Shown in pieces: positions 39,930-49,795 of a stretch of DNA of 64,000 nucleotides; positions within the stretch are counted from its first letter, which is position 1; each line of letters opens with the position of its first letter. Below the pieces are notes generated by a model. That model was not told where the DNA came from, did no database searches, and saw nothing but the letters and a program-made list of their open reading frames with translations. Source of the stretch: Emiliania huxleyi CCMP1516 (lineage: Eukaryota; Haptophyta; Isochrysidales; Noelaerhabdaceae); the NCBI RefSeq assembly GCF_000372725.1, contig NW_005196021.1, positions 882,123-946,122 on the forward strand, in the 5' to 3' direction. Made by a program: the position numbers and the translations under genes.

Positions 39930-41725
39930 CTATCTCTCCACCTCCTCGGAGAGGCTGGCCGAGAGGGTGGAGCTGCGCCCATCTGCCCGGTCGCGGTGAT
40001 GTCTCTCCGAAGGGGGCAGCCCGGAGAGAGGCACCGGCCGCAGCTCTCGCGACTCCGCGCGGCGGAGGATCTCGAGCAGGTTCTTCTCGATGGTGATGCA
40101 GATGGCCTCGAGCGGCAGGTCGTGCCTGGGGGGCAGCCGCGCCACGGGTCGCGGGATGTGGGATCCTGGCGGGCGGCGAGTGGAGACGGGCACAGCGGCA
40201 TATGGAACTCTGCGCCGCGCGCCTCTAGCGGGTGTGGGCAAGGGGCGCAGCGCCGCGAAGCGCCCGGCGGCGGGAGAGAAGCGCTGGGAGAGGAGCGCGC
40301 GGCGGCGGGAGAGAAGCGCGCGCCTGCCGGTGCCAAAGGGGTGCTCGATCTCGATTCCGATGTTGTCCACCTTGAGCATGATGAACGAGACGACGGCGCA
40401 GACGGCGATGCTCGCCCACCTGCACTCGCAAGCCCCGGGTGCGTCGAAACGCGTTGCTCACGGCCGGAGCGGAAGCGGCGGCGCCCACCCACTGATGCGC
40501 TCGTCGGCGGTAGGGAGCGGGTGTAGTATCTCGCCGCTGTAGCTCGCTCGCCCGCATCTCGGCTACATCTCGCCGGTGCTCGTCGGCGATATGTAGCGGG
40601 TGTAGCTCGCCGCTATCTCTCGGCCGCATCTCGGCCGCATCTCGGCCGCATCGCGCCGGTACTCGTCGGCGATGGCGAGCGGGTAGGTGACAAGCCAGAT
40701 GAGCATAAAGATGCGCTGCTGCGCCAGGTAGCCAAACGGCATCGGCGTCTTCTGGATGCGCTCGCAACCGCCGAGCGCGTCGACGAGCGACTTGATGTCG
40801 TTGCCAATCACAATCTTCCACCCCTCGTGCACCTCGGCGGCGGAGCCCTTTGCACCCACCGTCTCGTCTAGCTCGTCCCGCACGCCCGCCTGCTCGCGAA
40901 ACCACAGCGCTCTGTCGCCGGGCGGCAACCCGCGCGCCGCCCCGCGCCGCCGCGCTATTCCGCGCGCGCCTTCATCTCGTCGACCATCATCATCGGGAGG
41001 TGGTCGTACGGCTCGCCCTGCTCGAGGAGCGCCTGCTCGTACTCGCTCGGCTCGAGGTGCAACGTCGGCCTCCTCCCGAGCGGCACCACGTACGGAGTCA
41101 CCATCGCCGTGAGCATCTCTTCCGAGGCGAGCTCGGCGATCTCGTCCGAGGTTGGCCGCACGCCACGCAGCGACGCCTTTGTGCACCACGCAAAGCAGAT
41201 CGTCGCCTTGATGACGCGCCGCTTCCGCTCGAGATCGGTCATGAAGACGGCGGCATTCGAGGCGACGTTGCGCGTCGAGTTGACGATCTGTCCCCAGAGC
41301 TTGCGCGCCTCCCACCAACGGTCGTACGCCTGCGACGTACGGAAGGCGAGCAGCAGCGACAGCAGGCCGAGCAGCGTGTCGTGCGCGTGGGCAGGAATGC
41401 GCCACCAGGAGGTTTGATTTTTGCCGTCCGCCGCCGCCGCCGCTGCGCCTCCAAAGAGCGACGGAGGGCTGTTGGAGAAGTAGATGTCGGCGAGCGTGAC
41501 GGAGGTCGTGACTAGCTGGACCACCCACCACATCCGAGTCGGAAGATACTCGCGGCCGGAGACCAGCGTCTCGAACCACGTCTCGGTGTGCTGCAGCGTC
41601 GGCGACTCCTTGGCGATCCTGGCGCGGGCGTCGGCTCGAGAGGTGTAGATGTGAGTGGCCTGCCGCCGAATGACTGGCTTCGTTGTGGGCCGTGCCTCGA
41701 CCGACCGCCGGATCGAGGTGAGCAT
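39930..41725 (-). CDS. Bestrophin-like anion channel, four exons
   Basis: Exons 40970-41725, 40657-40889, 40324-40419 and 39930-40125 join in frame to 426 residues. All three introns are GC-AG (80, 237 and 198 bp). Motifs of the bestrophin/UPF0187 family occur in order: SLLLAFRTSQAYDRWWEARK (the FRTN.AY.RWWE block), QIVNSTRNVASN, then CERIQKTPMPFGYLAQQRIF (the C-E-R-I-x-x-T-P-x-P pore-region block), VVSFIMLKVDNIGIEIEHPF and DLPLEAICITIEKNLLEIL. At least four TM segments are visible. Eukaryotic algae and plants use such proteins as chloride or bicarbonate channels, including in thylakoids (VCCN1) and near pyrenoids. No clear plastid leader is seen in the first 40 residues (MLTSIRRSVEARPTTKPV), so the location is open. 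The second intron is filled by TCGGCCGCATC-type tandem repeats. Confidence 0.9.
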
Positions 41726-41856
41726 GGCCAAGGTGCGAAGCCGATGTGGACGGCGAAAAAAGAATTCGCGCCCTCGCCTGGTTGAAAATTATCTCCCCCC
41801 TCCGTGTCGCGATGCGCTCCCCGCTCCCGTTCCCCTGTGTCCCTGATCGTCCTTAC

Positions 41857-41932
41857 AAGATCCTGCTCGTGCAGGTGGGGACCCTGTCCTTCTCCCACCC
41901 CTCGTTTGGCGTGCCCGTTTTATTTATTTATT
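41857..41932. promoter_or_regulatory. R4 copy 2, 76 bp shared upstream of two genes
   Basis: Identical to 31831-31906. It starts 132 bp upstream of the bestrophin ATG in the same relative orientation as the copy near the sulfatase. AAGAATTCGCG also occurs in both flanks (31799-31809 and 41760-41770). Confidence 0.6.
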
Positions 41933-42312
41933 GAAAATTATGTGTGAGGCAAGTTTGGGGGGGCAAACCCTGCCCACCCCTTACAGCTCCAAGTAAGGCC
42001 CAGGTGTGGCCTAGGGCATCAGAAAGGGACCAAGAGGAGTCCAGTCTGAGCCAAAGAGCCCATGTCTTTGCCCCCGAAGGTCGCGTTCAAATGCCCGGAA
42101 CGGACGTTACAGTGGTGTCCGGCCGGCGCGATCACCGAGCTGTGACGCTCAGGGAAGCCTAATGAGGTACTGGTTTCTTTGCCCAGGGCTGGCCTTCCCC
42201 CCAGGCTGGATCAGCTGGGCAAGGTTTGGGGAGAATCCTATAGTAGGATCTTCAGATATTTTGACGGAAGGCGCTCTCAAGAAATTTTCACCGGTGAGAA
42301 TCGGCCTCCCGT

Positions 42313-42640
42313 CCTCCCATCCCTCCCTTGGTTCTCTTGAGCACTTGAGCACTGGATAGGGTCGATTCCGCATGGTACGGGACCCCTCTGGGTTCTCTGT
42401 TTTATTTCTTTTTCAGAATCGGCGAGGGACTGCGAAGAGAGATAGGAAGAGGCAGACGCCCAAGGGTGGGCGATGGCTAGCACCACACTCCTCTCCTTAA
42501 AATCCCTGTGTGGTGGCGAGTGCCGTCCTCCCATCCCTCCCTTGGGTGGTGGCTTTCTTTTCTGTTTTCCTTGGCGCGCACTGCCACTGGCACAAACACA
42601 GGTACACCACGGGAGCTGAGTGTCGACTGTCGTGCGAAAA
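42313..42640. repeat. Composite of repeats R3, R2 and inverted R1
   Basis: R3 (42338-42392, GAGCACTTGAGCACTGGATA), R2 (42413-42545, GGCGAGGGACTGCGAAGAGA and TTAAAATCCCTGTGTGGTGG) and an inverted R1 piece (42568-42640, GGCGCGCACTGCCACTGGCA) lie side by side. R2 and R1 are also adjacent at 46498-46660, and R2 and R3 at 45272-45417. This suggests they are parts of one larger repeat that is usually fragmented. Confidence 0.7.
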
Positions 42641-42767
42641 TAGAATTTGACGGAACTCTGACTGTTCAAACAAAAGGAGGAACTTTTACGTGACGCGAGC
42701 GAAGAAATGTCCTGCAGGAAATGTCGGGTCCACGCAGAGTCCAGACCCCCGGTCCCAGTGCTCGAAC

Positions 42768-43327
42768 TTTACCGGTACAGTCTGTTGCGGGCATTAAGAA
42801 AACAGGATCTCGCGGCACGCCGCCGGTCTAAGCCTTTCCAGACACCCCACCCACCCAACGCCGTGGTTTCTTAGCTTCGGCCGGCACCCCGGGATCTAGG
42901 AAGCTTTAGGTAAAATGACAATAAGGAAGCGCTGGACCGATGCGCCAGTCAGCAGTCTGCCACCCACTTGGGAAGACAGGATAGACGCACACACCTCCAT
43001 CCACACTGCCTAGAACACCGCAGACTTGGGCAAATGACAAGTGCGCGCGCCGCACAGGCGAAGAGAAAATTTGAGCGGGGCTCCTATTCACACTCGTGTG
43101 TGGGCCCTTTTTCGGGGCCGCGCCTGCGGCGCGCCGTGGTTTCTTAGATTTTCGCGGAAATCGCTCGGTGTATGGTTTCTTATATAATGCGACGTTTTCT
43201 TAATGCCCGCAACACCAACAGACTGTATGGGAGTTTTTGGCTAATCAAACCCTTTACCTGCACTAAACCATACCACGCCAAACTTAATCAAAACACCACC
43301 AAATACCGGTCTCATACCGGTAAAGTG
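42768..43327. repeat. Nested inverted repeat, MITE-like
   Basis: ACAGTCTGTTGCGGGCATTA plus AGAAAAC (42778-42804) is mirrored by GTTTTCTTAATGCCCGCAAC, then ACCAACAGACTGTA, at 43193-43227. A second pair, ACTTTACCGGTA (about 42767) and TACCGGTAAAGT (about 43316), lies outside it. CCGTGGTTTCTTAG occurs as a direct repeat at about 42862 and 43135. The segment has no coding signal and may be one inverted-repeat element broken by an insertion on its right side. Confidence 0.5.
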
Positions 43328-43354
43328 AGATTTTTTGTGGGCCGCGGTGATCCC

Positions 43355-43554
43355 CCGGGTGCAGAGGTAAGGTATAAGGTAAAGGTAAGGTAAACTTCTC
43401 GTCCACACACACACGAGGTGGTGGGGCAGGGGGGGGCGACCCTCGCGTCTCCACGTCTAACGACAGGAGCCCCGCACGGCATTCAAAGTGCAAGGCCCAG
43501 TGCGCGTGGGTAGGCGGTGAGTGTTTGTGTGTGTGTGTGTGTGTGTGTGTCGTG
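43355..43554. repeat. GGTAAGGTAAA and GT microsatellites
   Basis: GGTAAGGTATAAGGTAAAGG (43367-43386) and a (GT)n run at about 43525-43550 directly left of family A copy 3. Confidence 0.85.
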
Positions 43555-44305
43555 CTCTGGGGGCGGCGGGGGCCCCCGGAGGCACCGTGCGCCGCGCCGC
43601 AGTGCGGAAACGGGGCCCCGGCTCCACTAGTCTCCACTAGCACCGACTTCCCGATTAAGCTAGGTTAATCAGAGGGCAGATTTGGAAAGATCTCGAGGAG
43701 TACATACAGATAGACCCTCCAACCATCAGAAAACTCCGACCTGATCGGTCGTACTGACCGCCGACAGATCACTGCAGACAGCAGCAGAGAGCAGACAGGC
43801 CGACGTCTGCACGCGGTCGGCCGGGCGAGAGGCTTGACACGATCCGACCCTGCGACCCTGACGCTGCTGCTCTAGCTATCAGACATGCACTACTGACTTC
43901 TGCCACAATGTGCGACCGGTGCTGGCCCACTTGGCATTGCGTCAGAAGCGTGCACGCGGCTGGAAGGACACCTTCCTACTGGCCGTACGATCAGGTCGTC
44001 ACTGAATGCTTGATACTAAGGCCGCGAGCTATGCAGGTGGTCAATTGCGCAGCGGGGCACGGTCAGCAGCGCCGACAGGCTGTCGCAAGGCGTGATCGCA
44101 TGGCCGCAAGTACGCCGAATTCCCATGAAAACCCTGTCAGCACACGCTAGTCCACCCTCGGGTATGTTCGTAAGAGCCACATACACTGAAAACAAGTAAA
44201 AAATCACGCAGGGAGAAAAAAATCCCGAAATATTCGGCGCCTGCGGCGGGCCATCTCCCCCCCCGCATGGGTACCCTCTAGAGCCCCCGCCCCCCCCCCC
44301 AAGAG
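43555..44305 (-). mobile_element. TIR DNA transposon family A, copy 3 (internally deleted)
   Basis: Both ends are present (CTCTGGGGGCGGCGGGGGCC on the left; the complement of CTCTTGGGGGGGGGGCGGGG on the right). Compared with copy 2, about 220 bp of the interior is missing near 43935 and an extra roughly 60 bp is present near 44150-44205 (CACACGCTAGTCCACCCTCG). Left flank GTGTCGTG and right flank GTGTCCGG agree at 6 of 8 positions, a possible decayed 8-bp target duplication. Confidence 0.78.
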
Positions 44306-44575
44306 GTGTCCGGCGTGTGCGCAGAGACGCTCCGTGCAGAGAGAGGGACGCTTCCTTCGCTTCGTGGTAGGCAGTGGTACGTCCTACGTGGAGCCGTGTG
44401 AAGCGGCCCAACGTTTTCTCATATGAAGAGCCCCAACGGGAGCGGAAAGTTGTTCACATGCTCTAAACCTCCGTCTAAGAGCACTCTGAAGGCCGAGCCG
44501 CGTACCAGACTTCTTTCGGTCGCACTTCACACAGGAATCGCATGGGACCTGTGCCTGTGTGTCGATGGTGGGTCC
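44306..44575. other. Short 3' flank
   Basis: Nothing recognised. Confidence 0.4.
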
Positions 44576-45157
44576 TTAGAAGAAGCCGCCCGCCTTGGCG
44601 GTGATGAAGAGGATGCCGAGGTGCGCAACGATTTGCGGCTTCCAGATGGCAGTGAAGTTGGCCGTGTCCATAACGCACAGCACCATCGGGTACAGGATGA
44701 GGGCAGCCGTAATTGCCATCTGCTTGCACAGCGACTGCGACGGGCCGTCGAGGAAGTGCATGGCGGCGATGCCGGTGAGCATGGCGCCAAAGGCCTTGCC
44801 GAAGAAGGTTTGGGCCACCGGGCCGAGCGCGGTCGAGAAGTATGGAAGGAACCCGCTAGGGCCGAAGAAGAGGTCAGGGTTTGCCATCAGCGTCACGCCA
44901 AAGCCGCCATTGTAGAGGGCGCCGATCAGCGAGGTTTGCTCAAGCGTGAGGCCGCCGCGGAGAGTGAGCGTCTTCTGGAGGCTGGGCTTGACGGCGGGGC
45001 GATCCACCTGCGATCCGAGGGCGCGCGTTCCGCCGCCTGCAAGGCTGAGGCGGCAGCGGAGCGCGCGCGTGCGCGTGCGTGCGTGCGTGCGTGCGCATTC
45101 TGCCTGCAAGGCCGAGGCGGCAGCGAGCGACGAGATGACGACGAGAATCTTCAGCAT
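44576..45157 (-). CDS. Small membrane protein with a leader and LRGG motif
   Basis: 193 residues from the ATG at 45157. A signal peptide (MLKILVVISSLAAASALQA) is followed by an Arg/Thr-rich stretch and SLQKTLTLRGGLT. A hydrophobic signal peptide plus an LRGG-like motif before the mature part is common in nucleus-encoded proteins of haptophytes, diatoms and other algae with complex plastids. The mature part has about three TM segments (FFGKAFGAMLTGIAAMHFLD, QMAITAALILYPMVLCVMDT, IVAHLGILFITAKAGGFF). I do not recognise the family. A plastid or other endomembrane location is inference. The leader region contains a (GTGC)n-type repeat at 45069-45096 that encodes THARTRTRA, so leader length may vary. 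Confidence 0.7.
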   Translation of the reverse strand: MLKILVVISSLAAASALQAECARTHARTRTRALRCRLSLAGGGTRALGSQVDRPAVKPSLQKTLTLRGGLTLEQTSLIGALYNGGFGVTLMANPDLFFGPSGFLPYFSTALGPVAQTFFGKAFGAMLTGIAAMHFLDGPSQSLCKQMAITAALILYPMVLCVMDTANFTAIWKPQIVAHLGILFITAKAGGFF

Positions 45158-45271
45158 TAATACATTGTACGAGTATGTGGAAAGGGAGGGAGGGGGATGG
45201 GCTTCGGCGAACACCGAAACCGGTGATCACCCGAGAAAAAGAAAGTAAATGGCCACCTGGCTAGCAACCAC

Positions 45272-45417
45272 ACTTAAAATCCCTGTGTGGTGGCGGCGTG
45301 CCGTTCTCCCATCCCTCCCTTGGGTTGTCTGTTTTCTTTCTTTCTTTTTAGCAACCACACTCCTCTTGAGCACTTGAGCACTGGATAGGGCCGATTCCGC
45401 GTGGTACGGGACCCCTC
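45272..45417. repeat. Repeats R2 and R3 upstream of the LRGG protein gene
   Basis: R2 (45272-45345, TTAAAATCCCTGTGTGGTGG and CTCCCATCCCTCCCTTGGGT) is followed by R3 (45364-45417, GAGCACTTGAGCACTGGATA). They sit 115-260 bp upstream of the minus-strand start at 45157. Confidence 0.7.
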
Positions 45418-45532
45418 GATCGTCTCGCCCCCTCACTCTGCACACTGGTGTGTTCATTGGGGGGGGGGCATAACAAACACGGTACAGGATCGAGGTGCAC
45501 GCTGCCGAAGCAGTGTCGTCCCCCCTCTCCCC

Positions 45533-45588
45533 AACGGCGATGGCGGTGTGACCGATCGAGCTACAAGAGGAGCTTGTTCAGCAGGATC
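45533..45588 (+). repeat. Repeat R7, inverted partner at 50842-50902
   Basis: ACGGCGATGGCGGTGTGACC, GATCGAGCTAC and AAGAGGAGCTTGTTCAGCAG occur here. The complement occurs at 50842-50902 with a 4-base difference. The two copies bracket the MGC-protein and BTB genes. Confidence 0.7.
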
Positions 45589-47907
45589 AGGACCGTCGGA
45601 TGCACTACCTCACTGGGCCTGAGAACATCGCGCGACCAGCCCCTCACCACTCCGGGTTTGCGTGGAGTCGAACCACTCCGGTATGGGCGAGCCCATTGAT
45701 TTGAATCGAGTCCTTTCTCGCCTGCGGGAGGCAGTGGGGGGTATGTACTCTGCTCCTAGCGGGTTGGGGGAGGGCGCGGAGAGCGGGGCGGGGGGAGGGG
45801 GTCAGGCAGGGTCTTTCCATCTTGTTAATTGTCAAAATTCCTGTTGTGCAAGAGGGGAGGGGGCTCTGACGGAGTGCGTGGCGGGAGAGGGCAGGGAGTG
45901 GGCGCGGGGGGAGGGGGGGGGGGGGGGCTCAGCCGTGCAAAAAGCATCAGTTAATAATAGTAAGGAAGACATGTTGCCCGGCCGTTCAAGAAGTCCGTCT
46001 CGATTTCCGTTTTTCCCCCACAGACCACTCGGGCAACTTTTACGAAAGGCAAAGTTTTACTTGACCACTCGGGCAGATTCGATTGCATTTTACCACTCGG
46101 GCAAACTCGATGAAACGGGCGGACGGAAACGCGTTTGCGACGGCTCGCCGGAGAGCATGCATGGAGCGGCCGGTGCGCCGCCGCAGCTCACCGATGGAGC
46201 CTGCATCGCGGCTCAATCCACTGACGTAGCAGCACTGCGACACACTCTCCAAGCACGGCCTCTGGCGTTGCGATTGCACAGAGAGCGAGCAATAGGCGCC
46301 AAAAGCACAGATCTGTGTGCAGTGGATTTCCATGTAGGTCGCGCCCAGCGAGCGGACAGCCGCGGGTCTCGGATGCTCTCCCGGACGCGAGCCCATCGTG
46401 CGAGTGGCGGACCCGGAGGCGGCCGGCCCAGCTCACCCCCAGAGAGGCCATGGCCAGGGTCAGGCATAAAAGGGGGGTGTTTTTCCGTCCGTCCTTCGCT
46501 TCCTTAAAATCCCTGTGTGGTGGCGGCGTGCCGTCCTCCCATCCCTCCCTTGGGTTGTCTGTTTTCTTTCTTTCTTTCTTTTAGAAAAAATCTTTATTCG
46601 AGGTGTACCTGTGTTAGTGCCATTGCGCGCCAGTCCCGTGCGTGCCCAGTGTAATAAATAGAGCAGTCACCTCCAGTAAGTAGAGATGGGCGACGCACGA
46701 ACACAGTGCGCACCCCGCCCCGCTCGCAGGGCGCTGGGCGGGCATCACACAGGTGGACTGTGAGAGAGAGATTTTTGAAGACCAACAAGAAATCACGACT
46801 CTCACAGAGATTTGGGCTCGGCAGCTTGTTAGCCCTCAGCGCCGAAGCTGGGGCCGGTCCCGTAGCCGAGAGAGCCCGCGCCGTTGAGTTCGACGCGGTG
46901 GGGGGCCTTGCGGAGAGGCCAGCGAGGTGGCGATCGCTGTACTTCATGGTGCCCTCGGTGGGGCGGCTGACAAGCCAGAGGTCGATACTCTGGACGACCC
47001 ATAGGAATTCCACAAATGCCTGGAGGAGAGGGAGGCGAGGCCAGAGGCAGGCTCAGCTGCTCTCAGGTGATCTCGCTTTGGTGGCTGAAGGACCCGATGG
47101 TCCTGTCACATTCGTGTTCACTACCCCGAGCCGCCAGCGCTGGTGGCTCTCGCCCCTCCGTGCCCTCCCCCCCCATCGCGCCCAGCCCATCTCTCACCAC
47201 TGCCCCCACCGAACCGCGCGGGCGGCCGCACACGCCACGAATGGACCGCGGGCCGCGGTTGGACACGGCAGCGCCCCACGTGGCGCCGCCTGAATCTGCC
47301 TGGAGAGAAGCGGGATCTAGTTGGATGGGCCGTGCGACGCGTCGCACGGCCGTGGGCTTCCATGGACAATAAAGGGAACTCGGGTGGATGTTGGCATGAC
47401 ATGCCAAGAGGGCCTCCTGCTGTGGCGCCCACGGGCGCCACGATAAGGTGTGAGCGATGACCGGGAGACGAGCCGCTCTCGCCTAACGGCCAGCGCTGCT
47501 CCGTCGGCCCGCCTCATACGAACCACCTGAAAATCCCTACCAACATCCGTGTGTGTCCATGTCGTCGCCCCGCGAGGGACCCTCCGGGTCCGGCGCGGAG
47601 CGACGGGAAGCCCACAGAAACAAAGCCTCCAGCTAATAGACTCCGTGTTATCCTCCAGATAGAGAAGTGTCTAACAACCGAGAGGCGGAGGAGAAGAGGG
47701 GCTCAGTCTCTTTCTGTGCAGCACTCCATACCCGTCCGGCGACAGCAGGAGCGCCCTCTCCGCCACCCGCGAAGCGGCGCGCGCACCCCCCCTCCGCTGC
47801 GCGTCGCACCCTTACCTTACCCCCCCTCCCCCCCCGCCCCCAAAACCGCCGCCGCCCGCCGCCGCGCCCCGGCCCTCGTGCCGCTGTTGTGTGATCGCCT
47901 TCTCACG
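45589..47907. other. Long intergenic region with repeats
   Basis: No supported gene. It includes an A/G/T-poor G-run at 45909-45925, three GACCACTCGGGCA copies (46022-46105), R2 (46498-46582) followed by R1 (46595-46660), and the block GAAGGACCCGATGGTCCTGT (47087) also found at 15414. A minus-strand peptide at about 46880-47010 (EFLWVVQSIDLWLVSRPTEG) looks protein-like but has no frame limits. 47665-47907 is a CT-rich 5' flank of the next gene. Confidence 0.4.
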
Positions 47908-49599
47908 ATGGGCTGCTTCTCCAGCCGCGTCGAGCCCTCGACCGAGGAGCGGCTCAGCGCTCCCGCCGTCGAACGCGACGCCCCGACGCTCGCCGACACC
48001 GCCACGCCGACGCAGCCGGCCGCCGCCTTCCCCTCCGCCCCCGATCTCGGCGTGAGCGAGAAGAAGCTGGAGCTGTGGCACGAGCGCGGCGGCGGCGACC
48101 TGGAGCCGGTCCTCGCGAGCGGCGCCGTCGCCCTCCTCAACGCGGTGGCACCGGCTTCTGCAGCAGTAGCACCGGCTACTGAGGCGGCTGCTGAGGCGGC
48201 GGCGCCTTCGGCTATGGAAGCGGTACCAGCTACCGAGGCGGCCTCTTCGGCTCCTGCTGCGCTGACACCCGCTGAGGAGGCAGCACCACCTGACACAAAG
48301 CCCATCACCAACGGATGGGATGCGCAGGCGAACAAGCCCATCATCGTCGGCTACGCGCCACCCGCTCCCCGGCCTGACTGGCTGCCGAAGTCTGGGCCGG
48401 GTCAGAAGAACGTCGGACCGCTCTGCTGGTCGCTCAGTGTCGAGCAGTGGATTTTCTTTGTGCGCGCGTGCGTTGCCACCGACACCTGGAAGAAGCTCGC
48501 TGAGGTGAAGGGCGGGTACGAGATCACCATGTACGACGTCAACGACCACTTTGTGAAGCCGTGGACGCAGGGCACAGGATGCTCCATCGCGCTCCTCATG
48601 AATACAGCCGAGCAGCTGCCAGTCGAGGGCATGCTCTCGCACGCGTGGGCGGGCTCCGTCGTCGAGACGTACAACTGCCTGCTGAATATGGTCAACCACT
48701 CCGGCGTGCCCAAGACAGCGCGATTCTTCTTCTGCACATTTTCGATGTATCAGCCGCAAGACGGAGCGGCGGGCGGGCTCTCAATCTCGGAGCAGATCGA
48801 GCTCGAGCCCTTCGCCAAGATCATCGAGTCGAAGCCCACGCACGGCATGTTCGTGCTCCACACGACCGTTTCGGAGGTCTACGATCGGCTGTGGGTGGCG
48901 CACGAAGCGGATGAGGGCATCAACGCAAAGCTTCAGATGCGTGGGCTCTTCGATGTGTACCGGTGGACCGTCGAGAAGTTTGAATCCGCCGCCGCCGTCA
49001 AGACGAGTGAAGGCAGGTGTGGCGTGGAGAAGGATCGCGCTTACATCGAGGGACTGATTCAGCGGCGTGGTGGCTACGAGCGGCTGGATGGCGTGATTGC
49101 AAAGTTTCGCAGAGAGATGAACAAAGCGCTGATCTTGCTGCTTGAATCAAAGCCGGTCTTTAAGAATATAGAGCCACCCCCCAATGCATGGGCAGATTCA
49201 TCGGTGAGAAAAACAGAGCATCACTACCTCGACTGGATCACTCGAGGTATGCAAGGTGAGTTACAGAATTATGCTAGTGATGGCTACCCTCAAGGTCCCC
49301 CTGTAGAGGTTAGTTGGTCAGATACCGATTGGAAATTTGCATGCCAATGGAGTGCAGACATATATGGCGCACTGTATCCTTTGGGAGATGCAAGCTACCC
49401 TCTTGGGGTTCCGGGTGGGGGTTGTATGTCTTCCTGGGCTAGAGATGTGTTTGATGAAGACGACTCGAGGGCCGCAATTGAGGGCTGGCGATTCAACATG
49501 CAGCGTGGTCTTGTCTATCCTGGCGTGAAGGTAATTGGATGGCGTGAAGGTAACAAGAGTGCTCCTATTCGCCAGCCCTCTTCATTTTGTCGCCTGTGA
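47908..49599 (+). CDS. Acylated (MGC) protein with an SHAW-type conserved domain
   Basis: 563 residues, intronless, from the ATG at 47908. The N-terminus MGCFSSRVEPS fits N-myristoylation on Gly2 and palmitoylation on Cys3, hence membrane attachment. An Ala/Glu/Pro-rich linker (residues about 20-150) is followed by a folded domain: LCWSLSVEQWIFFVRACVAT, VKPWTQGTGCSIALLMN, EGMLSHAWAGSVVETYNCL, TARFFFCTFSMYQPQDGA, GMFVLHTTVSEVYDRLWVAH and LQMRGLFDVYRW. Similar SHxW..S-containing domains are, to my knowledge, widespread and uncharacterised in dinoflagellates and other protists. The last roughly 150 codons (from about 49140) are distinctly AT-richer at third positions than the first 400, so the 3' end may have a different history. 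The function is unknown. Confidence 0.75.
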   Translation: MGCFSSRVEPSTEERLSAPAVERDAPTLADTATPTQPAAAFPSAPDLGVSEKKLELWHERGGGDLEPVLASGAVALLNAVAPASAAVAPATEAAAEAAAPSAMEAVPATEAASSAPAALTPAEEAAPPDTKPITNGWDAQANKPIIVGYAPPAPRPDWLPKSGPGQKNVGPLCWSLSVEQWIFFVRACVATDTWKKLAEVKGGYEITMYDVNDHFVKPWTQGTGCSIALLMNTAEQLPVEGMLSHAWAGSVVETYNCLLNMVNHSGVPKTARFFFCTFSMYQPQDGAAGGLSISEQIELEPFAKIIESKPTHGMFVLHTTVSEVYDRLWVAHEADEGINAKLQMRGLFDVYRWTVEKFESAAAVKTSEGRCGVEKDRAYIEGLIQRRGGYERLDGVIAKFRREMNKALILLLESKPVFKNIEPPPNAWADSSVRKTEHHYLDWITRGMQGELQNYASDGYPQGPPVEVSWSDTDWKFACQWSADIYGALYPLGDASYPLGVPGGGCMSSWARDVFDEDDSRAAIEGWRFNMQRGLVYPGVKVIGWREGNKSAPIRQPSSFCRL

Positions 49600-49795
49600 G
49601 GTAGTACTAGTATGTTTGTAACTAGTGAGAGCATTTGGGTTTGGGGAGGGCGCGAGTGGGAGACTTTTCGGCGGGCGAAATGCGGCGGTTTGGATGCGTC
49701 CTCTCGTGGGACGACCTGTTGGGACGACCTGTCGGCTCTGAGGGCGAGGATTGATTGATGGGAAGGCAAGGTAGGGCTGGCGTGGGGGGCCTCAG

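Noticed and set aside
45625-45700. tRNA-like T-loop (GGTTCGACTCC) on the minus strand, with a GGACTCGATTC stretch resembling a Ser anticodon arm
   Set aside because: No acceptor-stem partner for CAAACCC and no D-arm/A-box at the right distance, so it does not fold as a tRNA.
46594-47013. Minus-strand frame with a protein-like stretch (EFLWVVQSIDLWLVSRPTEG)
   Set aside because: Only about 40 residues look natural, there is no family match I can name and repeat R1 lies inside the frame.
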